Shown here: one piece after another, positions 35,061 to 44,203 of the stretch
Numbering within the stretch: the first letter of the stretch is position 1
How the letters are laid out: the number at the start of each line of letters is the position of its first letter
Assembly: GCA_965214975.1 (NCBI GenBank)
Contig: OZ244055.1
Span: 3,224,001 to 3,288,000, forward strand
Direction of reading: 5' to 3'
Origin: JAJEBT01 sp965214975
Lineage (GTDB): Bacteria; Pseudomonadota; Alphaproteobacteria; MPNO01; UBA830
Length of the DNA stretch: 64,000 nucleotides
Position numbers and translations under genes: made by a program
Notes under the pieces: generated by a model
Database searches by the model: none
Seen by the model: only the letters and a program-made list of their open reading frames with translations
Told to the model about the DNA's origin: nothing

Positions 35061-35076
35061 TTGCCTCTTCAGGCAA
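35061..35076 (-). terminator. Small hairpin downstream of the Bcr/CflA gene
   Basis: TTGCCT-CTTC-AGGCAA forms a perfect 6-bp stem with a 4-base loop, 20 bases past the efflux gene stop codon on the minus strand. No U-run follows, so its terminator role is only likely by position. Confidence 0.35.
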
Positions 35077-35095
35077 GGCAATCGCGCTTCAAACG

Positions 35096-36292
35096 CTAAC
35101 GACGCACCATCGTCGCGAGAAACACGGCGCTCAGGACGGCGCAACCCAGAACGGCCGCCGCCATCGGCATCGCCGTGCCGTCGTGGAACAGCCCGACGAA
35201 CAGCCCGGCAACCGCGCCGCAGCCGTAGCGGATCGCCCCGATCACCGCCGAGGCGGTTCCGGCGAGGTGCGGAAAGTATTCCATCGCCCCGGCCGCAGCG
35301 TTGGCGTTGATCATGTTGAGCGGCAGCGTGAACGCGACGATGCCGGCGATCGTGCCCCACAGCCCGAGAACGTCGAAGCCCGCGAGCACGAACATCGCCA
35401 CGGCGCCCGCCACGAGCAGCAGCGTGCTCGCCACCATCATCGGATAGACGCCCCGCCTGGTCACGAGCCGTGCGTTGATCCAGCTGCCGCACATCACGCC
35501 AACGACGTTGATCATGAAGACGTAGCCCAGATTCTGCGGGGCGACGCCGTAATGCTCGATGAACACGACGGGCGTTCCCGACAGGAACGCGAACAGCGCG
35601 CCGAACGTCATGCCGCCCGCGAGCATGTAGCCGAGCGCTCCCGAATGGCGGAGCACCACTGCGTATCCCTGCAGCAGGGCGCGGCCGCCCGGGGAGCCGC
35701 GCCGCTCGGGCGGATGCGTTTCCCGGACGCCGAAGACGACGACGAGCGCAGCCGCGGCGCCGAGCGCGGCAAGCATCCAGAAGATCGCCTCCCAGCCGAT
35801 CCATGTCAGCAGATGGCCGCCGACGAGCGGTCCCACGAGCGGCGCGAACAGGATGACGGTCAGCACGAGCGACATCACCCGCGCCATTTCCGGGCCCTCG
35901 TGGAGGTCGCGGACGATGGCGCGGACGAGAACGGTGCCGGCGGCGCCGCCGACGGCCTGCAGGAACCGGAACAGGACGAAGGACGAGATGCCGTCGCTGA
36001 GCGCGCACAGCGCCGACATGACCGAGAACAGCGCGATGCCCCACAGCAGCATCGGCCTGCGGCCGAAACGGTCCGACAGCGGGCCGTATCCCAGCTGGCC
36101 CAGCGTGAAGCCCAGCATGTAGCCGCTGAGCGTGAGCTGGATGTCCGCGGCGGAGGCGGCGAATTCCTCGCGCAGCGTCGGGAAGGCCGGGAGATAGGCG
36201 TCGGTGGCGAGCGGGGCCAGCGCGGCGATCATGCCGAGCGACAGGATCAGCGTCGGAGCCGTCCTGCCGGCGCCCTTGTCGGGGGAGTTCAA
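35096..36292 (-). CDS. Bcr/CflA-family multidrug efflux MFS transporter
   Basis: 398 residues with twelve predicted membrane helices. MFS motif A is GYGPLSDRFGRRPML, the N-terminus carries ATDAYLPAFPTLREEF (diagnostic for Bcr/CflA drug:H+ antiporters), RALVRAIV-type RD segment is seen as LVRAIVRDL, and APLVGPLVGG is motif C. It exports drugs such as bicyclomycin or small amino-acid-like compounds in relatives. It starts 13 bases after glk, so it probably shares the transcript despite the lack of an obvious link. Confidence 0.92.
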   Translation of the reverse strand: MNSPDKGAGRTAPTLILSLGMIAALAPLATDAYLPAFPTLREEFAASAADIQLTLSGYMLGFTLGQLGYGPLSDRFGRRPMLLWGIALFSVMSALCALSDGISSFVLFRFLQAVGGAAGTVLVRAIVRDLHEGPEMARVMSLVLTVILFAPLVGPLVGGHLLTWIGWEAIFWMLAALGAAAALVVVFGVRETHPPERRGSPGGRALLQGYAVVLRHSGALGYMLAGGMTFGALFAFLSGTPVVFIEHYGVAPQNLGYVFMINVVGVMCGSWINARLVTRRGVYPMMVASTLLLVAGAVAMFVLAGFDVLGLWGTIAGIVAFTLPLNMINANAAAGAMEYFPHLAGTASAVIGAIRYGCGAVAGLFVGLFHDGTAMPMAAAVLGCAVLSAVFLATMVRR

Positions 36293-36305
36293 GGCGTTCC
36301 GGCCG

Positions 36306-37259
36306 CTACCGGTCCGCGCCGTCGCGGTTCGCGAGAACCCTGCTCAGCCCGAGAAGTCCGGGTTCGGGATGCACCACGATCCAGGTCGGTATCCGCTTCA
36401 TGTAGCCCGCGAAGCGGCCCTTGGCCTCGAACCGCTCGCGGAACCGCGAGGCCGCGAAATCCTCCCTGATCCGGGGGACGATGCCGCCCGCGACGAACAG
36501 GCCGCCGCGCGCGCCGAAGGTGAGCGCGGCGTTGCCGGCGACGGTTCCGAACAGCGCGCAGAAGGCGTCCACGGCCTTGCGGCTTGTCGGGCACTCCCGG
36601 GCCGAGGCGGTGATCGCCGCCGCGCCGCGTTGCGGCGCGGTTCCGCCGCTTTCCGCGTTGAACCAGTCGTAGAGCCGGACGATCCCCCGTCCGCAGAGCA
36701 GCCGTTCGGCGGAGACGTGCCCGAACCCGTCGCGCAGCGCGGCCAGCATGCGGGCCTCGCTGTCGTCGGAGGCGGCCAGGGTGACGTGGCCGCCCTCTCC
36801 GCCGACGACGACCCCTCCGCCGGGGCCGGGGACATGGGCGGCGACGCCGAGCCCGGTGCCGGCGCCGAGCGCGGCGAGCGGCGCCCCGGGGGCGCTTTGC
36901 CCGCCGCCGACGGCGAGAAGGTCGCCCGGGCCGAGGGCGGGGAGCGCCCACGCCACGGCCGCGAAATCGTTGACGAGAACGACGTCCTCGAAGCCGGCAT
37001 CGGCGGCGAGGCGGCGGGCGTCGACGGTCCAGCCGGCGTTGGTGAGGCTTGCGGATCCGTCGTCGACGGGTCCCGCCCAGCCGAGCGCCGCGGCGCGGGG
37101 CCTGCCGGGAACGCCGTCGCGGTCGAGAAACGCGCGGACCGCGTCGAGCGGGCCGGTGAAATCCCGGGTCGGGAACCTGGAAACGGGGCCGATCCCGCCG
37201 CGGCCCGCGCGGGCGAACCTGGCGTTGGTTCCGCCGATGTCGCTGACCAGGTACGGCAT
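36306..37259 (-). CDS. glk: Glucokinase
   Basis: 317 residues of the Glk (not ROK) family. ATP-dependent phosphorylation of glucose to glucose-6-phosphate. Motifs: opening YLVSDIGGTNARFARA (phosphate-1), LVNDFAAVAWALPAL with the catalytic Asp, ALGAGTGLGVA (phosphate-2) and VVGGEGGHVTLA with substrate-binding Glu/His, and RGGLFVAGGIVPRI (adenosine motif). The ATG at 37259 gives the family start; the frame stays open to 37307 into the upstream gene. It follows a GH15 hydrolase that would release glucose. Confidence 0.93.
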   Translation of the reverse strand: MPYLVSDIGGTNARFARAGRGGIGPVSRFPTRDFTGPLDAVRAFLDRDGVPGRPRAAALGWAGPVDDGSASLTNAGWTVDARRLAADAGFEDVVLVNDFAAVAWALPALGPGDLLAVGGGQSAPGAPLAALGAGTGLGVAAHVPGPGGGVVVGGEGGHVTLAASDDSEARMLAALRDGFGHVSAERLLCGRGIVRLYDWFNAESGGTAPQRGAAAITASARECPTSRKAVDAFCALFGTVAGNAALTFGARGGLFVAGGIVPRIREDFAASRFRERFEAKGRFAGYMKRIPTWIVVHPEPGLLGLSRVLANRDGADR

Positions 37260-37293
37260 GGCGCCGCGGCCGGCGCCGGTTCCGGCGGGCGTG

Positions 37294-39096
37294 TCAGGTC
37301 GTGGCATACTGGAACGCGGTGTTCCAGGAACGCGAGAGATTCATCGCCGAGTTGATGAGGCCGACCATCGAGTAGGTCTGCGGGAAGTTGCCCCACAGTT
37401 CTCCGGTGTCGGTGTCGATGTCCTCCGACAGCAGCCCGACCGCGTTTCTGGAGGCGATCATGTTCTCGAACAGGATGCGCGCCTCGCCGACGCGCCCCGC
37501 CAGGGCGAGGGCGTCGATGTACCAGAACGTGCAGGCGTTGAAGGCCACTTCCGGTCTCCCGAAATCGTCCTCGACGGCGTACCGGTAGATGTGGTCTCCG
37601 TGGCGCAGCTCCTTCTCGAGGCGTTCCAGCGTTCCCGTGAAGCGCGGATCCTTCGCGCTGACGAAGCCCATCTGCGGCAGGAGCAGGAGCACGGCGTCGA
37701 CGTCCTTGCCGCCGAACGTGGAGGTGAACGAGTTCAGCCTCGAGTTCCAGGCATGGGTCACGATCTTCTCGTAGATGCCGCGGGCGGCCTGCGACCAGTG
37801 CCGGGCGCGGTCCGTGAGGCCGAGCTTGACCGCGATCTGCGCGAGGCGGTCGCATCCGGCCCAGCACATGATGCTCGAGAAGGTGTGGACGGACTGGGTC
37901 TTGCGCAGTTCCCAGATGCCGGCGTCCGGCTGGTTCCACACCTCGACGGCCTTGTTCCCGAGCGCCTCGAGGCGCCGGAACAGGGCCTCGTCCCCCTGCC
38001 GCGACAGCCGCAGGTCGAAGAACATCTGGGTGCAGGACAGGATCACGAAGCCGTAGCTGTCGTTCTGGATCTGCCGGTATGCGTCGTTGCCGATCCGCAC
38101 CGGCCCCATCCCGCGGTAGCCGGCGAGTCCTCCGGCGACGCGCTCGTCGAGCTTTCTGCCCTGCGCGACGCCGAACAGCGGTTGCAGGTATCCGTCCTCC
38201 GAGGTCTCGGCGATGTTCATGATGTACTTGAGATACTCCTCCATCGTCTGGGTCACGCCCAGGTTGTTGAGCGCGTGGACGACGAAGAACGAATCCCGCA
38301 GCCAGCAGTAGCGGTAGTCCCAGTTTCTTTCGCTGCCGGGCGCTTCCGGGACGGAGGTCGTCGGCGCCGCGATCACGGCGCCGGTCTCCTCGAAGGTCGA
38401 GAGCTTGAGGGTGATGGCCGCGCGGATGACCGCCTCCTGCCATTCGAAGGGCACCGACAGGTAGCGCACCCATTCGCGCCAGTAGCTGTCGGTGTGGTCG
38501 AAGAACTCGCGGAACAGTTCCCCGGGGGAATCGGGCAGGGGCTCGTCCGGGCCGAGGGCGAAGCTCATCGGCGTCTCGAGCAGGAAGGACACCTCCTCGA
38601 GGACGTAGGTGACCGGAGCGTCGGTCGTCAGGCGCAGCGTCAGGTCCGGCATCACGTAGCGCACGTGGTTGGAGCCGCGGGTGATATCCGGGCGTCCCTC
38701 GCCGTATTCGGAGGTCGGGCGGAGGCGCACGGTGACGCGCGGCGATCCCGACAGCGGCACGATCTGGCGCATCAGCGCCGAAGGCCGGAACGTCCGTCCG
38801 CGCTGGTGGAAGCGCGGCGCGAAATCCACGACCTTGACCGATCCTCCGCTGGAATCGTGAAGGACGGTCTCGACGATCGCCGTGTTGGTCCGGTAGGCCT
38901 GCTCCGAACGGGAAAAGCCGTCGATCTCGACCGCGAACGCGCCGTCGTTTCGGTCGTCGGAAGCCCCCAGGAGGGCGCAGAACGTCGGATCGCTGTCGAA
39001 TCTCGGCATGCAGCTCCAGACGATCCGGGCCCGGGTGTCGACGAGGGCGCTGAAGGCGCAGTTGCCGATGACGGCAAGTTCGAGATTTGCCGTCAT
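37294..39096 (-). CDS. Glycoside hydrolase family 15 protein (trehalase or glucoamylase type)
   Basis: 600 residues. N-terminal beta-sandwich domain (LELAVIGNCAFSALVD, VWSCMPRFDSDPTF) followed by an (alpha/alpha)6 barrel with the GH15 signature RNWDYRYCWLRDSFF, containing a catalytic-region Trp/Arg/Asp set, then SEDGYLQPLFG, GYRGMGPVRIGNDA and GNFPQTYSMVGLINSAMNL. Bacterial GH15 proteins of this length include trehalases and glucoamylases. Being coupled to trehalose-phosphate phosphatase (ATGA overlap) and followed by glucokinase favours a trehalase. Confidence 0.9.
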   Translation of the reverse strand: MTANLELAVIGNCAFSALVDTRARIVWSCMPRFDSDPTFCALLGASDDRNDGAFAVEIDGFSRSEQAYRTNTAIVETVLHDSSGGSVKVVDFAPRFHQRGRTFRPSALMRQIVPLSGSPRVTVRLRPTSEYGEGRPDITRGSNHVRYVMPDLTLRLTTDAPVTYVLEEVSFLLETPMSFALGPDEPLPDSPGELFREFFDHTDSYWREWVRYLSVPFEWQEAVIRAAITLKLSTFEETGAVIAAPTTSVPEAPGSERNWDYRYCWLRDSFFVVHALNNLGVTQTMEEYLKYIMNIAETSEDGYLQPLFGVAQGRKLDERVAGGLAGYRGMGPVRIGNDAYRQIQNDSYGFVILSCTQMFFDLRLSRQGDEALFRRLEALGNKAVEVWNQPDAGIWELRKTQSVHTFSSIMCWAGCDRLAQIAVKLGLTDRARHWSQAARGIYEKIVTHAWNSRLNSFTSTFGGKDVDAVLLLLPQMGFVSAKDPRFTGTLERLEKELRHGDHIYRYAVEDDFGRPEVAFNACTFWYIDALALAGRVGEARILFENMIASRNAVGLLSEDIDTDTGELWGNFPQTYSMVGLINSAMNLSRSWNTAFQYATT

Positions 39097-39869
39097 GCGC
39101 CGCGTCCCGTTCCCGTTTTCCGCAGGAGTTCCGGCCAGCCCTCGAGCCACCCCACGACCTGATCCACGTCCGACAGGGAGTACCGGGCCTCCGAACGCTC
39201 CGACCGGCCGACGCGGATGCCGACGCCGCCGGCGGAGTTGACGAACCTGAACCCGTCCTCGTCGGTCGTGTCGTCGCCGATGAAGACCGGAAGCCGGCCC
39301 CTGAACGGCGGTTCCTCCATGAAGTCCCGGATCGCCGATCCCTTGCTGGCCCCGGCGGACTTGATCTCGGTCACCATGTCGCCGTCGATGATCTGCATCC
39401 CGGGGGCGAGCCGCGGGACCAGAGCCGCGGCCAGATCCAGCACGGCCTGCCGTTCCCGGGGCGCCTGCCGGTAGTGGACGGCAAGTGCGTGCGACTTCTC
39501 TTCGAGAATCACGCCGGTCCGGCCGTCCAGGCGTTTCTTCAGGCCGTCGCGAAGCCGGTCGATGCCGTCCGGCCGGGCCGGGGACAGAAGCCGTCCGCCG
39601 GCGTCCCGGCGCTCGAGGCCGTGCTGGCCCGCCGCGGGCGGGCGTCGCGGACGGAACAGAACGTCGATCTGGGAGATCGGGCGCCCGCTGACCAGGCCGA
39701 CGGCACCGCCGAGACAGTCGGAAAGGCCGTCGAAAACGCGGCAGACGCGCGCGCTGCGTTCGACCTCCTGGGGCCTCCGCTTGAGGTGAAGCACGGTGCC
39801 GTCGATGTCAAGAAACAGCGCCCAGCCCGGATCGGGGCGAAGGGAGAGCGCGGAAGGATTCGTCGGCAT
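39093..39869 (-). CDS. otsB: Trehalose-6-phosphate phosphatase
   Basis: 258 residues, HAD superfamily. Nucleophile and acid/base Asp21/Asp23 in LFLDIDGTVL, GLVSGRPISQIDVLF, the cap region with EEKSHALAVHYRQAP (diagnostic for OtsB), EIKSAGASKGSAI with the motif III Lys, and motif IV in FIGDDTTDEDGFRFVN. It makes trehalose from its 6-phosphate. The synthase otsA, usually adjacent, is not in the window. Its stop codon overlaps the GH15 start. Confidence 0.94.
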   Translation of the reverse strand: MPTNPSALSLRPDPGWALFLDIDGTVLHLKRRPQEVERSARVCRVFDGLSDCLGGAVGLVSGRPISQIDVLFRPRRPPAAGQHGLERRDAGGRLLSPARPDGIDRLRDGLKKRLDGRTGVILEEKSHALAVHYRQAPRERQAVLDLAAALVPRLAPGMQIIDGDMVTEIKSAGASKGSAIRDFMEEPPFRGRLPVFIGDDTTDEDGFRFVNSAGGVGIRVGRSERSEARYSLSDVDQVVGWLEGWPELLRKTGTGRGA

Positions 39870-40105
39870 CGCCGTTCCGGGAACAGGTCGCGGGCGGGCC
39901 GGCGGCCCGAGCCGCCATGATAGCCCGAATCGCCGGACGGCGCGCCGCCGCTGCGGGCGGCCCGGCCCATCTTGTCCGGCAACCGGTGAACCGGACCTGT
40001 CCGGCAGGTCTTTCGGGAGCGCCCTTCGCTGCCTGCGTGCCGGTTCGGCGCCCGCTGCCGGCACCCGGTCACGACGGAAAACGGTCCCTGCTCCGGGCGG
40101 GCGGC

Positions 40106-40699
40106 TCACGGCGTGTCCGGTTCCCGCCGCAGCGCGCTCTCGATCGGGACGTGCAGGGCCTCGTGGATCCCGTTGTACATTCTCCAGAAGCCCACGACAC
40201 AGGCGAGCTCCACGATCTGAGGCGGCGTGAGGCGTTCGGCGAGTTCCGCCAGCAGGGTCTCCGGCACCGTGCCGGGGTCGGGTGTGGCCGCCCGCGCGTA
40301 GGCGATCGCCAGCCGTTCCGTGGCGTCCTTCGGCGCGTAGGACGGATCGAGAAGCTCGTCGACCTCCCGGTCCGAGAGATCCCAGCCCTCGCCCGGTCCC
40401 GGGGAACGGCCGGTCAGCGTGTTGACGTTGTGCGCGACGCAGTACGCGCTGTCGTTGAGGCGCGAGCAGATGGCGGCGATCCGCCGCTTCAGGGCCGGCT
40501 CGAGATGGCCCGAGGGGTCGCGCATCACGGCATCGTTGAGGCGGATCAGGGCGGCGAGGATCTCGGGCCGGTGCGCGTAAAGCTTCAGCGCGTTCGGCAT
40601 GAAGCCCATGCGTTTCTCGTAGGCGGCGAGCGGCGCGCGCAGCTCGCCGCCGAGCGCGCCGGGGTCGGCGTAGGGAATGAAGGGGGCGTTCTCGTTCAT
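40106..40699 (-). CDS. Carboxymuconolactone decarboxylase (AhpD-like) family protein
   Basis: 197 residues, all-helical. PNALKLYAHRPEILAALIRL, RRIAAICSRLNDSAYCVAHN (the family active-site helix, here with one Cys plus His rather than CxxC), LTPPQIVELACVVGFWRMYN at the C-terminus. The single Cys argues against an AhpD peroxidase with a redox disulfide; a decarboxylase/lyase or unknown role is more likely. It lies 57 bases after the UbiD-family gene on the same strand, so it probably belongs to that operon. Confidence 0.85.
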   Translation of the reverse strand: MNENAPFIPYADPGALGGELRAPLAAYEKRMGFMPNALKLYAHRPEILAALIRLNDAVMRDPSGHLEPALKRRIAAICSRLNDSAYCVAHNVNTLTGRSPGPGEGWDLSDREVDELLDPSYAPKDATERLAIAYARAATPDPGTVPETLLAELAERLTPPQIVELACVVGFWRMYNGIHEALHVPIESALRREPDTP

Positions 40700-40756
40700 G
40701 TCCGTTTCCGAAGACGGAGCGTGGCCGACCGGGCCGGCTCCTTCGCTCGCGAGGCG

Positions 40757-42163
40757 CTAGAGATAGTCCTCGAGCCTGGCCTTCCCCCAGTTGAGCGGGA
40801 AGGCCTGCCGGTAGTCCTCGCCGCCGCGGTGCGGCTTGGCGGTGGCGTCGAAACCGATCTTTCCGACGAGGCGGAACGGCTCGTGGCCCGGCAGGGGCGC
40901 GGCCGAGGGGTCGTACGGGGAGCCGCGCGTTCCGGGCACGACGATGACGTCCTGCGCCGGATCCACGCGGGTCGCGAGGGCGTGGTAGACCGCGCCCGGG
41001 TCGTCGACGTCGGTGTCGGGGCTGACGGCGACGACCATCTTGGTGTTGAGCCAGGGCGCGCCCATGGCCTGCATCAGCGCGTCGTTGACGAGACCCGGCC
41101 GCGGGTAGTCCACCTGCAGGATGCAGCTCAGCGCCGCGCCCCAGGTCGGGAAGCGCACGTCGCGGACGTCGAGGCCGATTTCGGAAACGCGGTTGTAGAG
41201 CACGGCCTCGTGGCACAGCCGCGGCAACGTCTGATGGTCGGTGTCCGGCACCGTCTGGTGGTTGCGGTAGATCGGGCGGTCCCGCCGCATCGTGACGGCC
41301 CTGACCTCGATCGGGGGGAGTTCCTGGCGCCGCGGAAGGAAATAGCCGCTTGGCGCGTTGACTCCGCCGGCGCTTTCGGTCCGGGAAAGGTCGACCACGG
41401 CCTCGACGACGATTTCGGCATGCGCGGGGACGCGGAGGTCGACGGTCTCGCAGGGGGTCATCTCGACGTCCCTGTCCATCACGGTTCCGACCATCTCGAG
41501 TTCGCCCCACAGATCCATGTGCAGCCCCGAGAAATTGGCCATGATCTCGTAGGCCGGGGGCAGGCCGAACACGAGGGCGATCGGCATTTCCGCGTGCCCG
41601 GCGTCGCGGTGCTTCCGCATGATCAGGTGGGTGTGCGGCGTGGCGAAGCTGATCACGCCGTGGCGCGGGCCGAGCGGCGTGGTGCCGGCATGGGACGAGT
41701 TGAGGAATCCGGTCTCCGGATCCTTGACGACGTTCATGGCGGAGATGTAGCGCCGGCCCTCCTCGGCGGAGTGGACCGGCACCGGAAGGTCGAGCCAGTT
41801 CGCCTCGGCCCCGGTGCGGACGATCTCCTTGACGGGGCCCGTGGGAACGTCGACGAAGCCGCGCGGCGGCATGCGCAGGCGCTGCGCCAGCGTGGGAAGG
41901 TAGTCCTCGCGTTCGACGCCGAGCGCGCGGCACTGCGACCAGCGGTGCTTGACGAGGATGTCGCACATCCGGAAACCGGGGTGCTCCTCGATGTTCTCGA
42001 ACAGGATCGGCCCTTCGGACTGGGCCGACAGGGCGCCCACGTCGTCGATCGAGACCGGCCGCTCGACGACGGTCAGGATGTCGCGGTTGGTCTCGAGATA
42101 GCCCCGCAGGTCGCGGTCGGGAACCCGGTTGCCGCCGCGCGCGGCCGCGGGCGCGCCGGTCAC
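40757..42163 (-). CDS. UbiD-family (prenylated-FMN-dependent) decarboxylase
   Basis: 468 residues. The UbiD fold is supported by DLRGYLETNRDILTVVERPV, GPILFENIEEHPGFRMCDIL, YISAMNVVKDPETGFLNSSH with HTHLIMRKHRDAGH (the Arg/Glu prFMN site region), MPIALVFGLPPAYEIMANF and NTKMVVAVSPDTDVDDPGAV. These enzymes reversibly decarboxylate aromatic or unsaturated acids. The GTG start at 42163 overlaps the stop codon of the Rieske oxygenase gene (GTGA). The prFMN-making partner UbiX is not nearby. Confidence 0.9.
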   Translation of the reverse strand: MTGAPAAARGGNRVPDRDLRGYLETNRDILTVVERPVSIDDVGALSAQSEGPILFENIEEHPGFRMCDILVKHRWSQCRALGVEREDYLPTLAQRLRMPPRGFVDVPTGPVKEIVRTGAEANWLDLPVPVHSAEEGRRYISAMNVVKDPETGFLNSSHAGTTPLGPRHGVISFATPHTHLIMRKHRDAGHAEMPIALVFGLPPAYEIMANFSGLHMDLWGELEMVGTVMDRDVEMTPCETVDLRVPAHAEIVVEAVVDLSRTESAGGVNAPSGYFLPRRQELPPIEVRAVTMRRDRPIYRNHQTVPDTDHQTLPRLCHEAVLYNRVSEIGLDVRDVRFPTWGAALSCILQVDYPRPGLVNDALMQAMGAPWLNTKMVVAVSPDTDVDDPGAVYHALATRVDPAQDVIVVPGTRGSPYDPSAAPLPGHEPFRLVGKIGFDATAKPHRGGEDYRQAFPLNWGKARLEDYL

Positions 42164-43182
42164 GGCGCCTCTGCCCTGACCAGCCGGTCGATCCTGCGGC
42201 GGAACAGCCCCGCCGAGGCGTCGAGGTCGAGGCCGGTTCGGGTGCGGCCGGGGTGGCGTTCCTCCTCTTCCTGGATCGCCTCGAGAATGTCCTTGTCCTC
42301 GGCGAACGCGACGCGGAACTGCTCGCTGATGCCTTCGCCGACCGCGGGGTCGTCGACGCCGAAATCCCGGACGTGCATCCAGCGGTCGATCGTCCTGTTC
42401 TCCTCGACGGGCGTCATGAAATGGCAGGAGAACACCTGGATGCGCTGCTCGCCACCGTCTTCGAGACCGCCCGTGCCGGCGGCCGCGCCGCCGAAATCGA
42501 TGATCGCGGTCGACGGCACGTGCATCAGGTAGCGCTGCCACATGTCGACCCGGCCGCCGTGGTTGCCGAAGGCGCGGATGAACCCCGTCGGCGCGGAATC
42601 GACGGTCAGGCGCTCGGTCAGGACGCCCCAGGAGGTTTCCTCGTGGGTGACCGGCGCGTTGATCTCGTCGGGATTCCCGAGGGTCGACGGGTGAACGTAG
42701 TTGACGTGGGTCGGGTCGCACAGGTTGTCGCAGAGCAGCAGGTAGTTCGCCGTCACGTCGAGGGCGTCCCCGTGGACGGCCGCCCAGCCGTCCCGGCGGT
42801 ACTGGGGCAGGTCGGGGATGGCCGACGGATCGGCCCTGCCGGGGTCGCCCATCCAGGTCCAGACCAGGCCCAGACGCTCGGCGGCCGGGTAGGTCCGCAC
42901 CGTGCAGTCCGCCGGGACCGAGTCCTGGGTCGGCGCCCCCTTGCAGGCGCCGTCGCCGCCGAAGACCAGCCCGTGATAGCCGCATTGCAGGTCGCCGTCG
43001 CGGACGCGGCCCTTCGAGAGCGGCAGGAAACGGTGCGGGCAGAGATCCTCGAGCGCGCGGGGTTGTCCGTCGCCGTCGCGCCACAGAACGATCCGGTCGC
43101 CGAGAACGGTTGCCGCGACCGGCGCGGAATCGAGGTCGCGGGCGAAGCCCGCGACGTACCAGGCGTTCCGGACGAAGGTCAT
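42160..43182 (-). CDS. Rieske-type aromatic ring-hydroxylating oxygenase, VanA-like (first)
   Basis: 340 residues. Rieske [2Fe-2S] ligands Cys48-His50 (LCPHRFLPLS) and Cys67-His70 (CGYHGLVF). The mononuclear iron site is in DNLCDPTHVNYVH, with Asp156, His159 and His164. Length and RNAWYVAGFARDL start match VanA/DdmC-type O-demethylases and related monocomponent oxygenases. It needs a ferredoxin/reductase; none is adjacent. Translational coupling to UbiD suggests sequential action on an aromatic acid, e.g. oxygenation or demethylation followed by decarboxylation. Confidence 0.92.
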   Translation of the reverse strand: MTFVRNAWYVAGFARDLDSAPVAATVLGDRIVLWRDGDGQPRALEDLCPHRFLPLSKGRVRDGDLQCGYHGLVFGGDGACKGAPTQDSVPADCTVRTYPAAERLGLVWTWMGDPGRADPSAIPDLPQYRRDGWAAVHGDALDVTANYLLLCDNLCDPTHVNYVHPSTLGNPDEINAPVTHEETSWGVLTERLTVDSAPTGFIRAFGNHGGRVDMWQRYLMHVPSTAIIDFGGAAAGTGGLEDGGEQRIQVFSCHFMTPVEENRTIDRWMHVRDFGVDDPAVGEGISEQFRVAFAEDKDILEAIQEEEERHPGRTRTGLDLDASAGLFRRRIDRLVRAEAP

Positions 43183-43273
43183 CGCGCGCCTCCTGTTCGA
43201 GGGAGGGGAACGGAGCCGCGATCATGCGGTTCCCCGGCGGCGGCGTCAATGCCGGTTCCGCCGGAAGCGGCTC

Positions 43274-44107
43274 TCACGACAGCCCGAACCCGTGGCCGCG
43301 CAGGAACCCGGAAAACCCGGCCCGCTCGGGAACCGAGAGCTGGCGCGCCGCGTTCTCGGACCAGGTGCAGCGTTCCGCGACCCCGTACCTGTCGGCGTGG
43401 CGCTGGTTTTCGGGCGCGATCGGCACGGCCTCGTGGCGTTGCGCGTCGTAGGCGTCGACCGCCGCCCGAAGGCCGGTGTCGTCGTAGACCTCTCGATGCA
43501 CGACGACCTCGGACGGCAGCCGGGCGTTGACGCGGCCCTCCGCCACGGGCCAGCCGAGGGTGAGTCCCGCGACGGGGAACACGCCGTCGGGCAGCTCGAG
43601 CGCCTCGGAGAACCCGTCGATGCGGTTGCGCACGTCGCTGATGGGCGCGCAACCGAGCCCGGAGGCCTCGGCCGCGGTGACGAAGCACTGCATCGCCATC
43701 GCGGCGTCGACGACCGCGTTCAGGAATCCGTCCATGCCGTCGTTCCGGAACTCGTGGCCGCGGAACCCGGCGATCCGGCGCATGCGCCGCATGTCCGCGC
43801 AGAACGTCGCGAAGACCGGGCAGTGCCGCAGGTGTCCGGTGCCCGGGCAGAGCTCGGCGAGGCGTGCGAGCCGGGCGGGCTCGGATGTCACGACGATCGA
43901 GTACTGCTGAAGGTTGGACTTGGTGGGGGCGGACTGCGCGCAGGCGAGCAGAACCTCGAGAAGTTCGGGCGCGACCGGCCGGTCGGCGTAGCGCCGGATG
44001 CAGCGGCGCGACAGCAGTCCGGACACGGTCTCCGGCACCGGATCCAGGCGGTCCGGCCCGGTGTCGTGGCCGTAGCGCCGGTTGATCAGTTCGCGGGTGG
44101 CGGTCAT
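43274..44107 (-). CDS. Nitroreductase-family flavoprotein
   Basis: 277 residues. FMN-binding motifs: SRRCIRRYADRPVAPELLEVLL (RRSxRxF/Y), ACAQSAPTKSNLQQYSIVVT, CFVTAAEASGLGCAPIS, and VFPVAGLTLGWPV. Resembles NfsA/FRP-like NAD(P)H reductases. It lies 91 bases upstream of the first Rieske gene on the same strand. It could supply reduced flavin or electrons, but the family also reduces nitro groups and quinones; the partner is not shown by sequence. Confidence 0.88.
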   Translation of the reverse strand: MTATRELINRRYGHDTGPDRLDPVPETVSGLLSRRCIRRYADRPVAPELLEVLLACAQSAPTKSNLQQYSIVVTSEPARLARLAELCPGTGHLRHCPVFATFCADMRRMRRIAGFRGHEFRNDGMDGFLNAVVDAAMAMQCFVTAAEASGLGCAPISDVRNRIDGFSEALELPDGVFPVAGLTLGWPVAEGRVNARLPSEVVVHREVYDDTGLRAAVDAYDAQRHEAVPIAPENQRHADRYGVAERCTWSENAARQLSVPERAGFSGFLRGHGFGLS

Positions 44108-44203
44108 GGTCGGATCTCCTCCGGAAACGCTCTCCGGCAGGCTTGCCGGACGGCGTCCGCGCCAGTATAGAGAGCCTCGTCACCAGCTCACGGGCGCTCT
44201 CGC

